A stretch of DNA of 64,000 nt from CALMEC01 sp963765105 (GTDB lineage: Bacteria > Actinomycetota > Thermoleophilia > Miltoncostaeales > Miltoncostaeaceae), in assembly GCA_963765105.1 (NCBI GenBank), contig CAVXUW010000002.1, positions 248,001 to 312,000 of the forward strand. Reading direction: 5' to 3'. The notes below the pieces were generated by a model that saw only the letters and a program-made list of their open reading frames with translations, had not been told where the DNA came from and did no database searches. Made by a program: the position numbers and the translations under genes. Every line of letters starts with the position of its first letter. The stretch's first letter is position 1. Positions 16,967 through 25,132 of this stretch are shown one piece after another.

Positions 16967-19704
16967 ACCGGGAGCGCGGTCACCACGATGTTGTCGCGGT
17001 AGGAGCCCTCGCTGCGGAGGAACGGGCCGCCGCAGGTGACCAGCACCAGACGCGCACGGCCGCGTTGTGACCAGGCGCTTGCCGGGAGGTTCTTCTTCAG
17101 CAGACGCCGTACCGAGGTGATGCGGTAGGTGCGTGCCCGTCCGTCGGACGTCGTCACCCGAACGCGCATGCCGGCCTTCGCCTTTCGGAGGTTGACGAAC
17201 GCACCTGCACCGGCGGCGGCCGAATCGACGTGACCGCCGATCAATACCGAACCATTGGCGTCGCCAGGGGCGGACCCGTCACGCCACCAGCCGAGGCGGC
17301 GGATGTTGACCGGCACGGCCAGCGCACCCTTTGAGAGGTCGATACCGACGGATTGCACCGTGGCGCTCATCCGTAGTGCCGAGATCTCCACTTTCGTGGG
17401 GGCCGGGTTGGTTGAGCCGGTTGTGACGGCCGTCGTTGCCGGGTCGCCTTTACCGGTCAAAACCAGCGGACGCACCAGCGCGGTCTCCGCTGCCAAGCCG
17501 CACTTGCCAAGCACTTCCGGCACCAGGCCGGCGGCCAGGAGCTTCTCACGGAAGACGTAAAGACCGGCCCTCGGCAGGCGCGTGCTGGGGGACTTGAAGG
17601 TACCGTCGCCCGGGACGGCAAGACGACCGGTCCAGACCGGGGTGCCATCACAGCTGATGGCAGCACGTGAGGCGAACGGACCGTAGAGCGACACTTCCAC
17701 CGTCGCCGGTGTTTGGCCAAGGCCCGTCACCTTCACGTTGTCGTAGATCGCTCCGCCAGGGAGGATGACCTCGCTCGAGGCAAGGGTCGTGACGTTGGGG
17801 CCGGGGCGCGAGAGGGTCGTCTCCGTTGCCTCGCCGCATGCGGTGGTTGCCGCATCGTTCGCGGGGCCTCCCGCCAGTGACTCGCGGTAGGTGAAGTAGC
17901 CGGCCCGGTCGATCGCGATGGGTTCGGTGACATAGGTGCCGTCACCGTTCGCAGTGAACGTCTGGGTGGCGTAGGGGGTGCCGGAGCAGTTGATAGCGGC
18001 GACCGTGTCGTACGGACCCCATAGCTCCACCTGGACCGTTGCGCTCACGACCCCAAGGCCGGTGACGACGACGGTGTCGCTAATGGTGGAACCGGGTTTC
18101 GTCTCCGCCGCGCTCACCTGAGTGCGCACTTGCGGCGCGCCGACCACGATGGCCGTTTCGGCCACATCGGCGCAGAGGGTCTCGACCGGGCGAACCAAGT
18201 CGCTCTCCGCGATGGTCTCGCGGTAGGTGTAGTAGCCGGGGACCGTGATGGTGGTCGTGGCCGTGGGCTGCTCACCGTCTGCGCTGAACGGCACAGTGCC
18301 GCTCCACACGGGCGGCGTGTCGCACTTGATGGCCTCACGGCTGGGGAACGGGCCGTAGAGAGCAGCGTTCACGGTAACCGCCTGGCCACCGAGACCGTCC
18401 ACCTGAATGCGGTCAAACAACGATCCGCCGGGTCGCAGGGTGGACGTGCTCACAATGGTGCGCACCCGCGGCGCGACCCGCACGCGGAAACGCTCGGCCG
18501 TGTCGGTACACGGTGTGGTGACCCCACTGATGTTGGCATCACCGGGCACAACGAGCTGGTACTGGTACCAACCGGGGGTGGCCGGTGTAAACGGCGCCGT
18601 GTCGTAGATGCCGGAGCGGTCAGGGCCGATGACGCTGGTGTTCACCGGCGTGCCCGTGCAGGCAATGGCCGCCTGAGAAGCGAACGGTCCGTAGACGTTC
18701 ACCGTGATGCTGCGAACGACGCCACGGGGCAGACCCTTGAGGGTGACGTTATCGCGCACCGATTCGGTGAGGAGGATGTCGGCGGGTGTTGCCTTGGTGG
18801 TCACGCCGATGGTGCCCGGAGCAACGGCACCGGCCACGTTGGCGGTGAGGCGCTGCTGGTCGGGCGCCGCCATGCGCTGGCCGTTGCGCGCAGCCGCACT
18901 TACGGTGGCCTTGTAGACCTTCGGAGCGTTTGATGCAACGGCGCCACTGGTGACGTTGAGCTTTACACCCGCCGCAACATCGTTGGGCGTAAACGTCACA
19001 CGGGCGACACCGGAGCTGTTGGCCCGAACCTTGGACGGCACGTCTGCTGCGCCCGTCGCCGTCAAAGAGAAGCCGACATTCGGCACGGCGGCGCCGGTGG
19101 CGGAGATGAGGCGGATGGTTGCGCTGCCCGGCGCGCCGATCGTGAGGCCCGGGGTGATCGTCGTACGGATGGTGTACGGGCCGCGGTAGCGGCTCGAGTC
19201 GCGCGACATGCGGTTGAAGATCGACACGACCTGCGGGTTGAGGGCGCTGGGGTCAACCTCACCGGGTGCGCCATCACCCATGATGCTGTGAACGAACAGC
19301 ATCGTCGCCGCCTGCTGGTTACGGTTATTGCTGCGTCCGTAGTTCCACAACCCGTACGCCATACGTGCCTGTTGCGTGGCGGAGATGTTCCGTCCGTTGG
19401 AGTTGCGCAGCCCAGAGGAGCTCACCTGGGTGAAGTCGTACCGTGCGGCCGGGTACCACCACCGCAGGTCGATACAGAATGTCGGGCCTTCGCCTTCGAC
19501 TGCCCCGCGGAAATCACCGAACCAACGGATGCCGTAGCGGTAGTTCTTGTAGAACCCGGTGCCGTTCGTGCCGCAGGTGTTGCGGCCGGCGGTGGAGCAC
19601 GGATCGTTCTGGTTTGGAGGCTCGCGAGTGAGCGCAGTGGACGGCGCAATGAGGGCGGCGCAAACCGCGGCGAGCAGGGCAATTGTGTAATGGCGACGGG
19701 ACAT
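16963..19704 (-). CDS. Secreted thioester-domain/Ig-repeat protein with C-terminal class F sortase domain
   Basis: This 913-residue protein has a signal peptide (residues 1-25). An N-terminal region resembles actinobacterial thioester adhesin domains, with Cys77 in FCIDL and Gln131 in NQQAATML, where TQAAIW is expected. A linker/Ig-like part follows, then four repeats of about 105 residues (about 300-755), each with a YGPF-like motif and two conserved Cys. Residues 775-913 match class F sortase: His825 in GGHVD, Cys891 in VTCGG and Arg903 in YRDN, all in the expected order. It would be a surface transpeptidase carrying its own adhesin arm. The start ATG lies 6 nt after TAGGAT. No LPxTG-type substrate is seen nearby. 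Confidence 0.8.
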   Translation of the reverse strand: MSRRHYTIALLAAVCAALIAPSTALTREPPNQNDPCSTAGRNTCGTNGTGFYKNYRYGIRWFGDFRGAVEGEGPTFCIDLRWWYPAARYDFTQVSSSGLRNSNGRNISATQQARMAYGLWNYGRSNNRNQQAATMLFVHSIMGDGAPGEVDPSALNPQVVSIFNRMSRDSSRYRGPYTIRTTITPGLTIGAPGSATIRLISATGAAVPNVGFSLTATGAADVPSKVRANSSGVARVTFTPNDVAAGVKLNVTSGAVASNAPKVYKATVSAAARNGQRMAAPDQQRLTANVAGAVAPGTIGVTTKATPADILLTESVRDNVTLKGLPRGVVRSITVNVYGPFASQAAIACTGTPVNTSVIGPDRSGIYDTAPFTPATPGWYQYQLVVPGDANISGVTTPCTDTAERFRVRVAPRVRTIVSTSTLRPGGSLFDRIQVDGLGGQAVTVNAALYGPFPSREAIKCDTPPVWSGTVPFSADGEQPTATTTITVPGYYTYRETIAESDLVRPVETLCADVAETAIVVGAPQVRTQVSAAETKPGSTISDTVVVTGLGVVSATVQVELWGPYDTVAAINCSGTPYATQTFTANGDGTYVTEPIAIDRAGYFTYRESLAGGPANDAATTACGEATETTLSRPGPNVTTLASSEVILPGGAIYDNVKVTGLGQTPATVEVSLYGPFASRAAISCDGTPVWTGRLAVPGDGTFKSPSTRLPRAGLYVFREKLLAAGLVPEVLGKCGLAAETALVRPLVLTGKGDPATTAVTTGSTNPAPTKVEISALRMSATVQSVGIDLSKGALAVPVNIRRLGWWRDGSAPGDANGSVLIGGHVDSAAAGAGAFVNLRKAKAGMRVRVTTSDGRARTYRITSVRRLLKKNLPASAWSQRGRARLVLVTCGGPFLRSEGSYRDNIVVTALPV

Positions 19705-19710
19705 TCGGCA

Positions 19711-19716
19711 ATCCTA
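19711..19716 (-). promoter_or_regulatory. -10 element, leaderless start of the sortase-fusion gene
   Basis: TAGGAT on the minus strand is followed after 6 nt by ATG 19704. The AGGA inside it could also act as a weak ribosome-binding site. Confidence 0.45.
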
Positions 19717-19800
19717 CCCATCACCGCCGAGCCCGGGGCCGTCCTCAAGGAATCCATACGCTCCGCACGCAAAATCGCCGGTGGTATCCTCTTCGAGCTC

Positions 19801-19872
19801 GGGCAGTTAGCTCAGCGGGAGAGCGCCCGCCTCACACGCGGGAGGTCACTGGTTCAATCCCAGTACTGCCCA
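19801..19872 (+). tRNA. tRNA-Val(CAC)
   Basis: The acceptor stem GGGCAGT pairs with ACTGCCC, the anticodon stem is CCCGC/GCGGG with loop CTCACAC (anticodon CAC), the T-loop is GGTTCAATCC and the discriminator is A. CCA is not encoded. TATCCT at 19785-19790 is a plausible -10 box. Confidence 0.95.
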
Positions 19873-19874
19873 CT

Positions 19875-20129
19875 TTGACCAAAACCACTCCACGTCCACA
19901 CAACCGGTGGCTCCAACTTTTCGTCGGAATGCTCCTGGGGTTTGCCTGGGGGTCGATCATGTGGGGAGTCACGACCCTGATCGGTCAACAGACGGGCGGT
20001 GCCCGCGGTTGGTTGCTCATCGCACTTCCCATGGCCATGATCGGCGGCGGGGTGGCGGCAGTCTTTGGCGCCCGCGGAGCACGTTCCCGCGGGGAGGGCG
20101 TCGGACCCCGTTTTCGTCGCCGCGGTTAG
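19875..20129 (+). CDS. Small membrane protein, uncharacterised
   Basis: An ORF of 84 residues starts with TTG 3 nt after the tRNA-Val gene; an internal ATG at 19929 is possible. It has two hydrophobic helices (LQLFVGMLLGFAWGSIMWGV and WLLIALPMAMIGGGVAAVFG) and a basic tail. The two-helix pattern and lack of a competing frame suggest a real gene. It could share the tRNA transcript. No family is recognised. Confidence 0.5.
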   Translation: MTKTTPRPHNRWLQLFVGMLLGFAWGSIMWGVTTLIGQQTGGARGWLLIALPMAMIGGGVAAVFGARGARSRGEGVGPRFRRRG

Positions 20130-20163
20130 CGGCGCCACTCCGACGTGGTGTGAGCCAACGGGC

Positions 20164-20169
20164 TATCCT
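20164..20169 (+). promoter_or_regulatory. -10 element of SRP RNA
   Basis: TATCCT lies 9 nt before the base-paired 5' end of the SRP RNA, giving a start near 20176. Confidence 0.45.
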
Positions 20170-20178
20170 CGCTTCTGC

Positions 20179-20315
20179 GGGATCCGGGCGAGCGCTTCGG
20201 CGAGGTCCTATTCGGTGAGCGTCCGTGAACCAGGTCAGGTCCGAGAGGAAGCAGCCTTAAGTGGAGCCGCTCAGGCGCAATGGGGTTTCCTCGCCGAAGC
20301 GCTGGCCCGGGTCCC
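20179..20315 (+). ncRNA. ffs: Signal recognition particle RNA (4.5S type)
   Basis: The conserved domain IV core is present (CCAGGTCAGGTCC ... GGAAGCAGCC). The ends pair over a long stem: GCGCTTCGGCGAGG at 20192-20205 is complementary to CCTCGCCGAAGCGC at 20288-20301, and GGGATCCGGGC extends it with GCCCGGGTCCC. There is no room for an Alu domain, so it is the short form, about 137 nt. The domain IV apical loop is GAGA instead of the usual GGAA. Position just upstream of dnaX is common. Ends are estimates. Confidence 0.88.
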
Positions 20316-20330
20316 CACCCTGTCCCCACC

Positions 20331-22049
20331 GTGCCGGATCCCGTGACTGACGCCCCACACGAACCCCGCGGCAGCCTCTACAACCGCTACCGCCCCCTCC
20401 GTTTCGACGACCTGGTCGGCCAGGAGCACGTCGCGCGCGCCCTCGGCAACGCGCTCACCGCCGGCCGCCCGGCTCTCGGCTATTTGTTCTCCGGTCCCCG
20501 TGGCACTGGCAAGACCACCACGGCCCGCATCCTCGCCCGATGCCTCAACTGTCAGAACTCCCCGGTGCCGACGGCCACGCCGTGCATGGAATGTGACTCG
20601 TGTCGCCGCATCGGTCATGGCGACTGGCTCGACGTCGTGGAAGTCGACGCGGCATCCAGCGCCCGACGGATCGATGAGATGCGTGAATGGCTCGACACGG
20701 TGCGCTACGCCCCGGTGACCTCGCGCTACCGCATCACCATCATGGACGAGGCCCACCAGATACAGGAGGGCGCCGCCAGCGCACTCCTGAAGACGTTGGA
20801 GGAGCCGCCACCTCACCTTGTCGTCATTCTCTGCACGACTCACCCGTGGGACATCCTCCCCACTATTCGCTCGCGCCTGCAGCACTTTGCGTTGCGCAAG
20901 CCGGGAGTGGCGAACCTGGTGACCGTCCTCACGCGCGTGGCCGGGCAGGAGAACATCGACGCGCCACCGGATGCGTTGGACTTGGTCGCGCGGTCGGCCG
21001 ATGGCAGCTACCGCGACGCGCTGGGCCTGCTCGACCAGTTGTCGGCCTACGGCGATGGGCGCGTGGCCGTCGATGACGTGCGTGAGCTGTTCGGAGCGGT
21101 GGAGCGTGAAGAGATCTTTGGTCTGGTCGATCACCTCGCCGCGGGCGACAGCGCCGGGGCAATCGAGCAGCTCGAGGTCACCCTCGATCGGGGTGCCGAT
21201 GCGGAGCAACTGATTCGCGGCTTGGTGAACCATCTGCGCTTTGTCTGCCTGTTGCAGCAGGGCGCCGCACCGCGAGACGACTGGTCCTACTCGCCCGACG
21301 AGCTCGATCGCCTGCGGCAGCAGTCCAACCAGGTGCCGCCGGGTCGCGTCGTACGCGGTCTGGACCTGATCGCCGACGCCCAGGTACGCATCCGCCACGG
21401 CCAGGCCGACCCGCGCGTGCAGCTTGAGCTGGTGGCCGTCAAGTTGGCTCATCCCGCACTTGACGCCGGTACACAAGCGTTGACCGCTCGCGTCGACGCG
21501 CTCGAACGTGGCGCGCCCCGCCAACCTGCGGCCCCGGTCCCTCCGCCCCCGCCGGCGCCCGCCGCCGTAGCGCCTTCTGTGCGTGAGGATGCTCCCCCCG
21601 TGGCCGAGGAGCCGCCGACGCCGGATGTCGCGGAGGCGCCTGTGGAGCCGGCGCCTGCCGAGAGCGTTCCGCCGTCGCGCCCGCGCGAGCCGATCACCGC
21701 GGACAGGGAGCACGTCGGTCGCATTTGGCCGCAGGTTGTCGCACACCTTGAGAGCGAGAACGCCACCGTCCATGGCTTCCTTCACGACTCATCGATCGTC
21801 GAGGTCACCGAGGACGAGGTCTCTGTTGCGGTGAGTGGAGTCTTCGCCCCGTTGTTGGAGAAACCCAACGAGCGGGCCATCATTGAGCGAGTACTCGAAC
21901 ACAGCGCCGGACGGCGCTTCGGTGTGCGGTTTGTGACCGCTCCGGTGGGCGGTCCGCGCGAGGTGTCGCTCGACAGCACCCCGCAACACGATCAGGCGTC
22001 ATTGATGGAAGAACTCAAGCGTCAATTCAATGCCACGGAGGAGTCCTGA
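20331..22049 (+). CDS. dnaX: DNA polymerase III gamma/tau subunit
   Basis: The clamp-loader ATPase of about 572 residues has the typical start (SLYNRYRPLRFDDLVGQEHV), Walker A GPRGTGKTT, a four-Cys zinc module (CLNC ... CMECDSC), the Walker B-like ITIMDEAHQ and sensor regions. Residues about 395-450 are Pro/Ala-rich and the C-terminal domain is tau-like. GTG 20331 and GTG 20343 are both possible starts; neither has a clear ribosome-binding site, and frames upstream run through the SRP RNA. No frameshift heptamer is obvious. It overlaps ybaB by 1 nt (TGATG). Confidence 0.93.
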   Translation: MPDPVTDAPHEPRGSLYNRYRPLRFDDLVGQEHVARALGNALTAGRPALGYLFSGPRGTGKTTTARILARCLNCQNSPVPTATPCMECDSCRRIGHGDWLDVVEVDAASSARRIDEMREWLDTVRYAPVTSRYRITIMDEAHQIQEGAASALLKTLEEPPPHLVVILCTTHPWDILPTIRSRLQHFALRKPGVANLVTVLTRVAGQENIDAPPDALDLVARSADGSYRDALGLLDQLSAYGDGRVAVDDVRELFGAVEREEIFGLVDHLAAGDSAGAIEQLEVTLDRGADAEQLIRGLVNHLRFVCLLQQGAAPRDDWSYSPDELDRLRQQSNQVPPGRVVRGLDLIADAQVRIRHGQADPRVQLELVAVKLAHPALDAGTQALTARVDALERGAPRQPAAPVPPPPPAPAAVAPSVREDAPPVAEEPPTPDVAEAPVEPAPAESVPPSRPREPITADREHVGRIWPQVVAHLESENATVHGFLHDSSIVEVTEDEVSVAVSGVFAPLLEKPNERAIIERVLEHSAGRRFGVRFVTAPVGGPREVSLDSTPQHDQASLMEELKRQFNATEES

Positions 22050-22363
22050 TGGGTCAGAGCCCGGCGAAAATGATCAAGCAGATGCAGAAGCTCCAAGAAG
22101 ATATGGCCCGTGCACAGGAGGATCTGGCCGAGCAGGAGGTCAGCGCCAGCGCCGGTGGCGGCGCCGTCACCGTGACGATCTCTGGGTCGCTGGAGGTCAC
22201 CGATGTGAAGATCGACCCCGCTGCAGTCGAGGACCTCGAGCTTCTTCAAGACACCATCGTTGCGGCCAGTAACGAGGCCATGCGCAAAGCCCAGGAGTTG
22301 GCCAACAGCCGGCTGGGTTCGGTGGCGGGCGCGCTTGGCAAGATGGGGATCCCCGGGCTGTAG
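22049..22363 (+). CDS. YbaB/EbfC family nucleoid-associated protein
   Basis: The 104-residue protein begins with a Lys/Gln-rich helix (AKMIKQMQKLQEDMARAQ) and has the family centre (VTVTISGSLEVTDVKIDPAA), at the usual length. Members bind DNA as dimers. The dnaX-ybaB-recR order is widely conserved; here the three genes overlap by 1 nt at each junction (TGATG and TAGTG), which implies one operon and translational coupling. Confidence 0.93.
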   Translation: MGQSPAKMIKQMQKLQEDMARAQEDLAEQEVSASAGGGAVTVTISGSLEVTDVKIDPAAVEDLELLQDTIVAASNEAMRKAQELANSRLGSVAGALGKMGIPGL

Positions 22364-22962
22364 TGGCATCGGTTCTTCCCCAATCGGTTGAACGCCTCGT
22401 GGCGGAGCTCTCGAAGCTTCCCGGTCTGGGGCCCCGGTCGGCTCAACGACTGGCTTTTCACGTGATGAAGACCTCGCCGGAACGGGCGCATGCCCTGGCC
22501 GAGGCGCTGGTGGAGGTGAAAGAACGACTTCGTCCCTGTACCGCGTGTTTCAGCTTCGCCGAAGACGACCTGTGCCTCATCTGCGCGGACCCACGTCGCG
22601 ACACCACGCTGTTGTGCGCCGTGGAGGAGCCCTCGGCAATCATTCCGATTGAGCGCACGCACGAGTACCGCGGCCGCTACCACGTGCTGGGCGGCGCGCT
22701 CTCACCGATTGACGGGGTCGACCCCGACGACTTGAAACTTGATCAGCTTGTCGCCCGTATCGCGTCCGACGGCGTGCAGGAGCTGGTGATCGCCACCAAC
22801 CCGACCATGTCGGGAGAGGCCACCGCCCTGTACGTGGCCGACCTTGTGCGCGGTACCGTTCGGGTGACGCGCTTGGCCAGCGGCCTTCCCGTGGGGGCCG
22901 ACCTCGAGCACGCTGATGAACTGACCCTCGGACGGGCCCTGCTGGGCCGACGGGAGATATGA
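22363..22962 (+). CDS. recR: Recombination mediator RecR
   Basis: The 199-residue protein has the helix-hairpin-helix LSKLPGLGPRSAQRLAFH, a four-Cys zinc site (CTACFSFAEDDLCLIC) and a Toprim domain (CAVEEPSAIIPIERT, then YHVLGGALSPIDGVDPDD). It acts with RecF/RecO to load RecA on gapped DNA. GTG start overlaps the ybaB stop (TAGTG). The next gene starts directly after its TGA. Confidence 0.95.
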   Translation: MASVLPQSVERLVAELSKLPGLGPRSAQRLAFHVMKTSPERAHALAEALVEVKERLRPCTACFSFAEDDLCLICADPRRDTTLLCAVEEPSAIIPIERTHEYRGRYHVLGGALSPIDGVDPDDLKLDQLVARIASDGVQELVIATNPTMSGEATALYVADLVRGTVRVTRLASGLPVGADLEHADELTLGRALLGRREI

Positions 22963-23298
22963 ATGAGTGACGACCCCCTCGACGAACCGGTTGGCTACAT
23001 CAACCTTCCGACCGGCACCCCCGTGGTGGCCAGTGACGGCACGCCTGTGGGCGCAGTCCACCGCGTTCATCACCACGAGCGTGAACGGATCTTCGACGGC
23101 ATCGAGGTGACGAGTGACGATGGGCGGCGGTTCGTCGATGCGCCTGAGGTGGGCCACATGACCCGACGCCAGGTGGAGCTCGAGGTCGACGCGGCTTCAT
23201 TCGCGGCTCACCCGGTCAAACGGGGCCTTCTGGGCGGCCTCGACATGGAGGCGCGGCGCGTCGCTCGCAGCCTTCGCAAGCGCCTTCCCGGCGGCTAA
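22963..23298 (+). CDS. PRC-barrel-like small protein
   Basis: The 111-residue protein resembles a single PRC-barrel domain: PTGTPVVASDGTPVGAVHRV, then FDGIEV and a Val-rich strand. PRC-barrels are small beta modules in RNA maturation and photosynthetic proteins and in many actinobacterial stand-alone proteins of unknown role. ATG directly follows the recR stop with GGGAG 8 nt upstream, so it belongs to the dnaX-ybaB-recR operon. Confidence 0.7.
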   Translation: MSDDPLDEPVGYINLPTGTPVVASDGTPVGAVHRVHHHERERIFDGIEVTSDDGRRFVDAPEVGHMTRRQVELEVDAASFAAHPVKRGLLGGLDMEARRVARSLRKRLPGG

Positions 23299-23303
23299 CG
23301 CGA

Positions 23304-23798
23304 ATGGCTGGCTGGCTGCCTGACACGTTTGACCCTCCCCAGCAGGTGTCCCTTGCCACCGGCCACCATATGCGTCCCATCCGCGCCAGCGACGTCGACA
23401 TCGACTACCCCGCGGTGATGGGAAGTCGGGAGCGACTCTGGGTCGAGTTCGGCCCGGCCTGGGGGTGGCCTCCCGCCACCATGACGTGGGACGAGGATCG
23501 TGCGGACCTCGAACGACACGAGAGGGAGATGGTTGAGCGGGCCTCCTACAACTACGCCGTCTTCAACGTTGACGAGTCTGAACTCCTCGGCTGCGTCTAC
23601 ATCGACCCGCCGCAGAAAGTCGGGGGAGACGCCGAGATCTCGTGGTGGGTCGTGAACGGTGAGAGGGAAGGGCCGCTCGATCGCGAGCTGGCACGATTTG
23701 TCCCGCGGTGGATTGCCGACGAGTGGCCCTTCACGTCCCCCCAGCTCATTGGCATCGACCTGAGCTGGGCCGACTACCTCGCACGACCGGCTATCTGA
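23304..23798 (+). CDS. GNAT-like acetyltransferase
   Basis: The 164-residue protein begins with a strand typical of GNAT proteins (HHMRPIRASDVDIDYPAVMG), has YNYAVFNVDESELLGCVYID in the middle and an acidic ISWWVVNGE strand where the CoA-binding motif should follow. The Gly-rich R/Q-x-x-G-x-G/A loop is not clear, so activity is uncertain. It starts 5 nt after the PRC-barrel gene. Substrate unknown. Confidence 0.6.
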   Translation: MAGWLPDTFDPPQQVSLATGHHMRPIRASDVDIDYPAVMGSRERLWVEFGPAWGWPPATMTWDEDRADLERHEREMVERASYNYAVFNVDESELLGCVYIDPPQKVGGDAEISWWVVNGEREGPLDRELARFVPRWIADEWPFTSPQLIGIDLSWADYLARPAI

Positions 23799-23857
23799 GA
23801 CGCATCGCCGGGGTTGTGTCCCATTGCGCGTCCCGGAGATGATCCGGCGCGTCCCGC

Positions 23858-23863
23858 TACAAT
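23858..23863 (+). promoter_or_regulatory. -10 element before lysC
   Basis: TACAAT lies 30 nt upstream of the ribosome-binding core AGGAGG of aspartokinase, leaving a short leader. No -35 of good quality is seen at 17 nt. Confidence 0.45.
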
Positions 23864-23908
23864 TCCCGCCGACCCTGCTCCGAGGAGGACAACATCGCGC
23901 TGCGCGTC

Positions 23909-25132
23909 ATGAAGTTTGGTGGAAGCTCCGTCGCTGACGCCGAGAAGATCAGGAATGTGGCTCGCCGGATTGCGGAGGCCAAAGAGAGCGGCGACGAGGT
24001 CGTCGCGGTCGTCTCGGCCCGTGGAAAGACCACTGATGGTCTGGTGGCCATGGCGAATGAGATCTCGGACACCCCGACGCCGCGTGAGATGGACATGCTC
24101 CTGTCGACCGGCGAGCGCATCTCATGCGCGCTCATGGCGATGGCACTTCACGACCTCGGCCACGAAGCGATGTCCTTTACGGGGTCTCAGGCCGGCATCG
24201 TCACCGACACTGCCCACACGAAGGCAAAGATCGTCGAGATCAAGGCCGACCGTCTCCGCGACGCCATCCGCGACGACCGCATCGTTCTGGTCGCCGGATT
24301 CCAAGGCGTGTCGACGGCCAACGACGTCACCACCCTTGGCCGGGGCGGCAGCGACACCACCGCTGTGGCGCTCGCCGCGGCGCTCGACGCGTCGGTGTGT
24401 GAGATCTACACCGACGTCACCGGGGTGTTCACCGCCGACCCACGAATCGTTCCCGATGCGCGCAAACTGCCACTCGTCAGCCACGAGGAGATGCTCGAGG
24501 CCGCGGCGAACGGCTCAAAAGTGCTCGCCCTGCGATCCGTCGAGTTTGCCCGAAACCACAATGTGCCCGTGCACGTACGCTCGTCGTTCGTGCGTGACGA
24601 GGGCACCTGGATCACCGAGGAGACCCCGAAAATGGAAAAGGCCATCGTGTCCGCCATCGCCCACAAAAGTGACGAGGCGAAGATCACGCTGACGCGTGTG
24701 GCCGACAGCCCCGGTGTTGCCGGCACCATCTTCACCGGGCTCGCCGACGCCATGATCAACGTCGACACCATCATCCAGAACGTCAGCCACGACGGCCACA
24801 CCGACGTGTCGTTCACCCTCCCGCTCACCGAGCTGCGCAAGGCCGAAGAGGTGGTCGAGGCGATGCGCTCCACGCTCACCTACGACGGCCTCCTCACCGA
24901 CGACCAGATCGGCAAGGTCACACTTGTCGGCGCGGGGATGAAGTCCGAGCCGGGCGTCGCCGCCAAAATGTTTCGCGTCCTCGCCGCGGAAGGAATCAAC
25001 ATCCAGATGATCGATACGTCCACCATCCGCATCACGGTCGTGATCGATCGGCGTGAGGTGGAGCGCGCAGTGCGCGCGCTACACGATGCGTTCGACCTCG
25101 ACAGCGAGGCAGAACGGAGGGTCCATGTTTAG
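23909..25132 (+). CDS. lysC: Aspartate kinase
   Basis: The 407-residue protein has the kinase entry motif MKFGGSSVADAEKI, the central GRGGSDTTAVALAAAL, and two C-terminal ACT domains (VADSPGVAGTIFTGLADAMI and GAGMKSEPGVAAKMFRVLAA) that bind the feedback amino acids. It phosphorylates aspartate for Lys, Thr, Met and diaminopimelate synthesis. AGGAGG at 23883 is 20 nt before this ATG, too far; an in-frame ATC at 23894 or CTG at 23900 fits the spacing and restores the family N-terminus (ALRVMKFGG). It overlaps asd by 8 nt. Confidence 0.94.
   Translation: MKFGGSSVADAEKIRNVARRIAEAKESGDEVVAVVSARGKTTDGLVAMANEISDTPTPREMDMLLSTGERISCALMAMALHDLGHEAMSFTGSQAGIVTDTAHTKAKIVEIKADRLRDAIRDDRIVLVAGFQGVSTANDVTTLGRGGSDTTAVALAAALDASVCEIYTDVTGVFTADPRIVPDARKLPLVSHEEMLEAAANGSKVLALRSVEFARNHNVPVHVRSSFVRDEGTWITEETPKMEKAIVSAIAHKSDEAKITLTRVADSPGVAGTIFTGLADAMINVDTIIQNVSHDGHTDVSFTLPLTELRKAEEVVEAMRSTLTYDGLLTDDQIGKVTLVGAGMKSEPGVAAKMFRVLAAEGINIQMIDTSTIRITVVIDRREVERAVRALHDAFDLDSEAERRVHV

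Noticed and set aside
20271..21785. 504-residue minus-strand ORF opposite dnaX
   Set aside because: Antisense shadow of dnaX.
23799..23893. Lysine riboswitch or T-box before lysC
   Set aside because: The leader after TACAAT is only about 30 nt, too short for either element.
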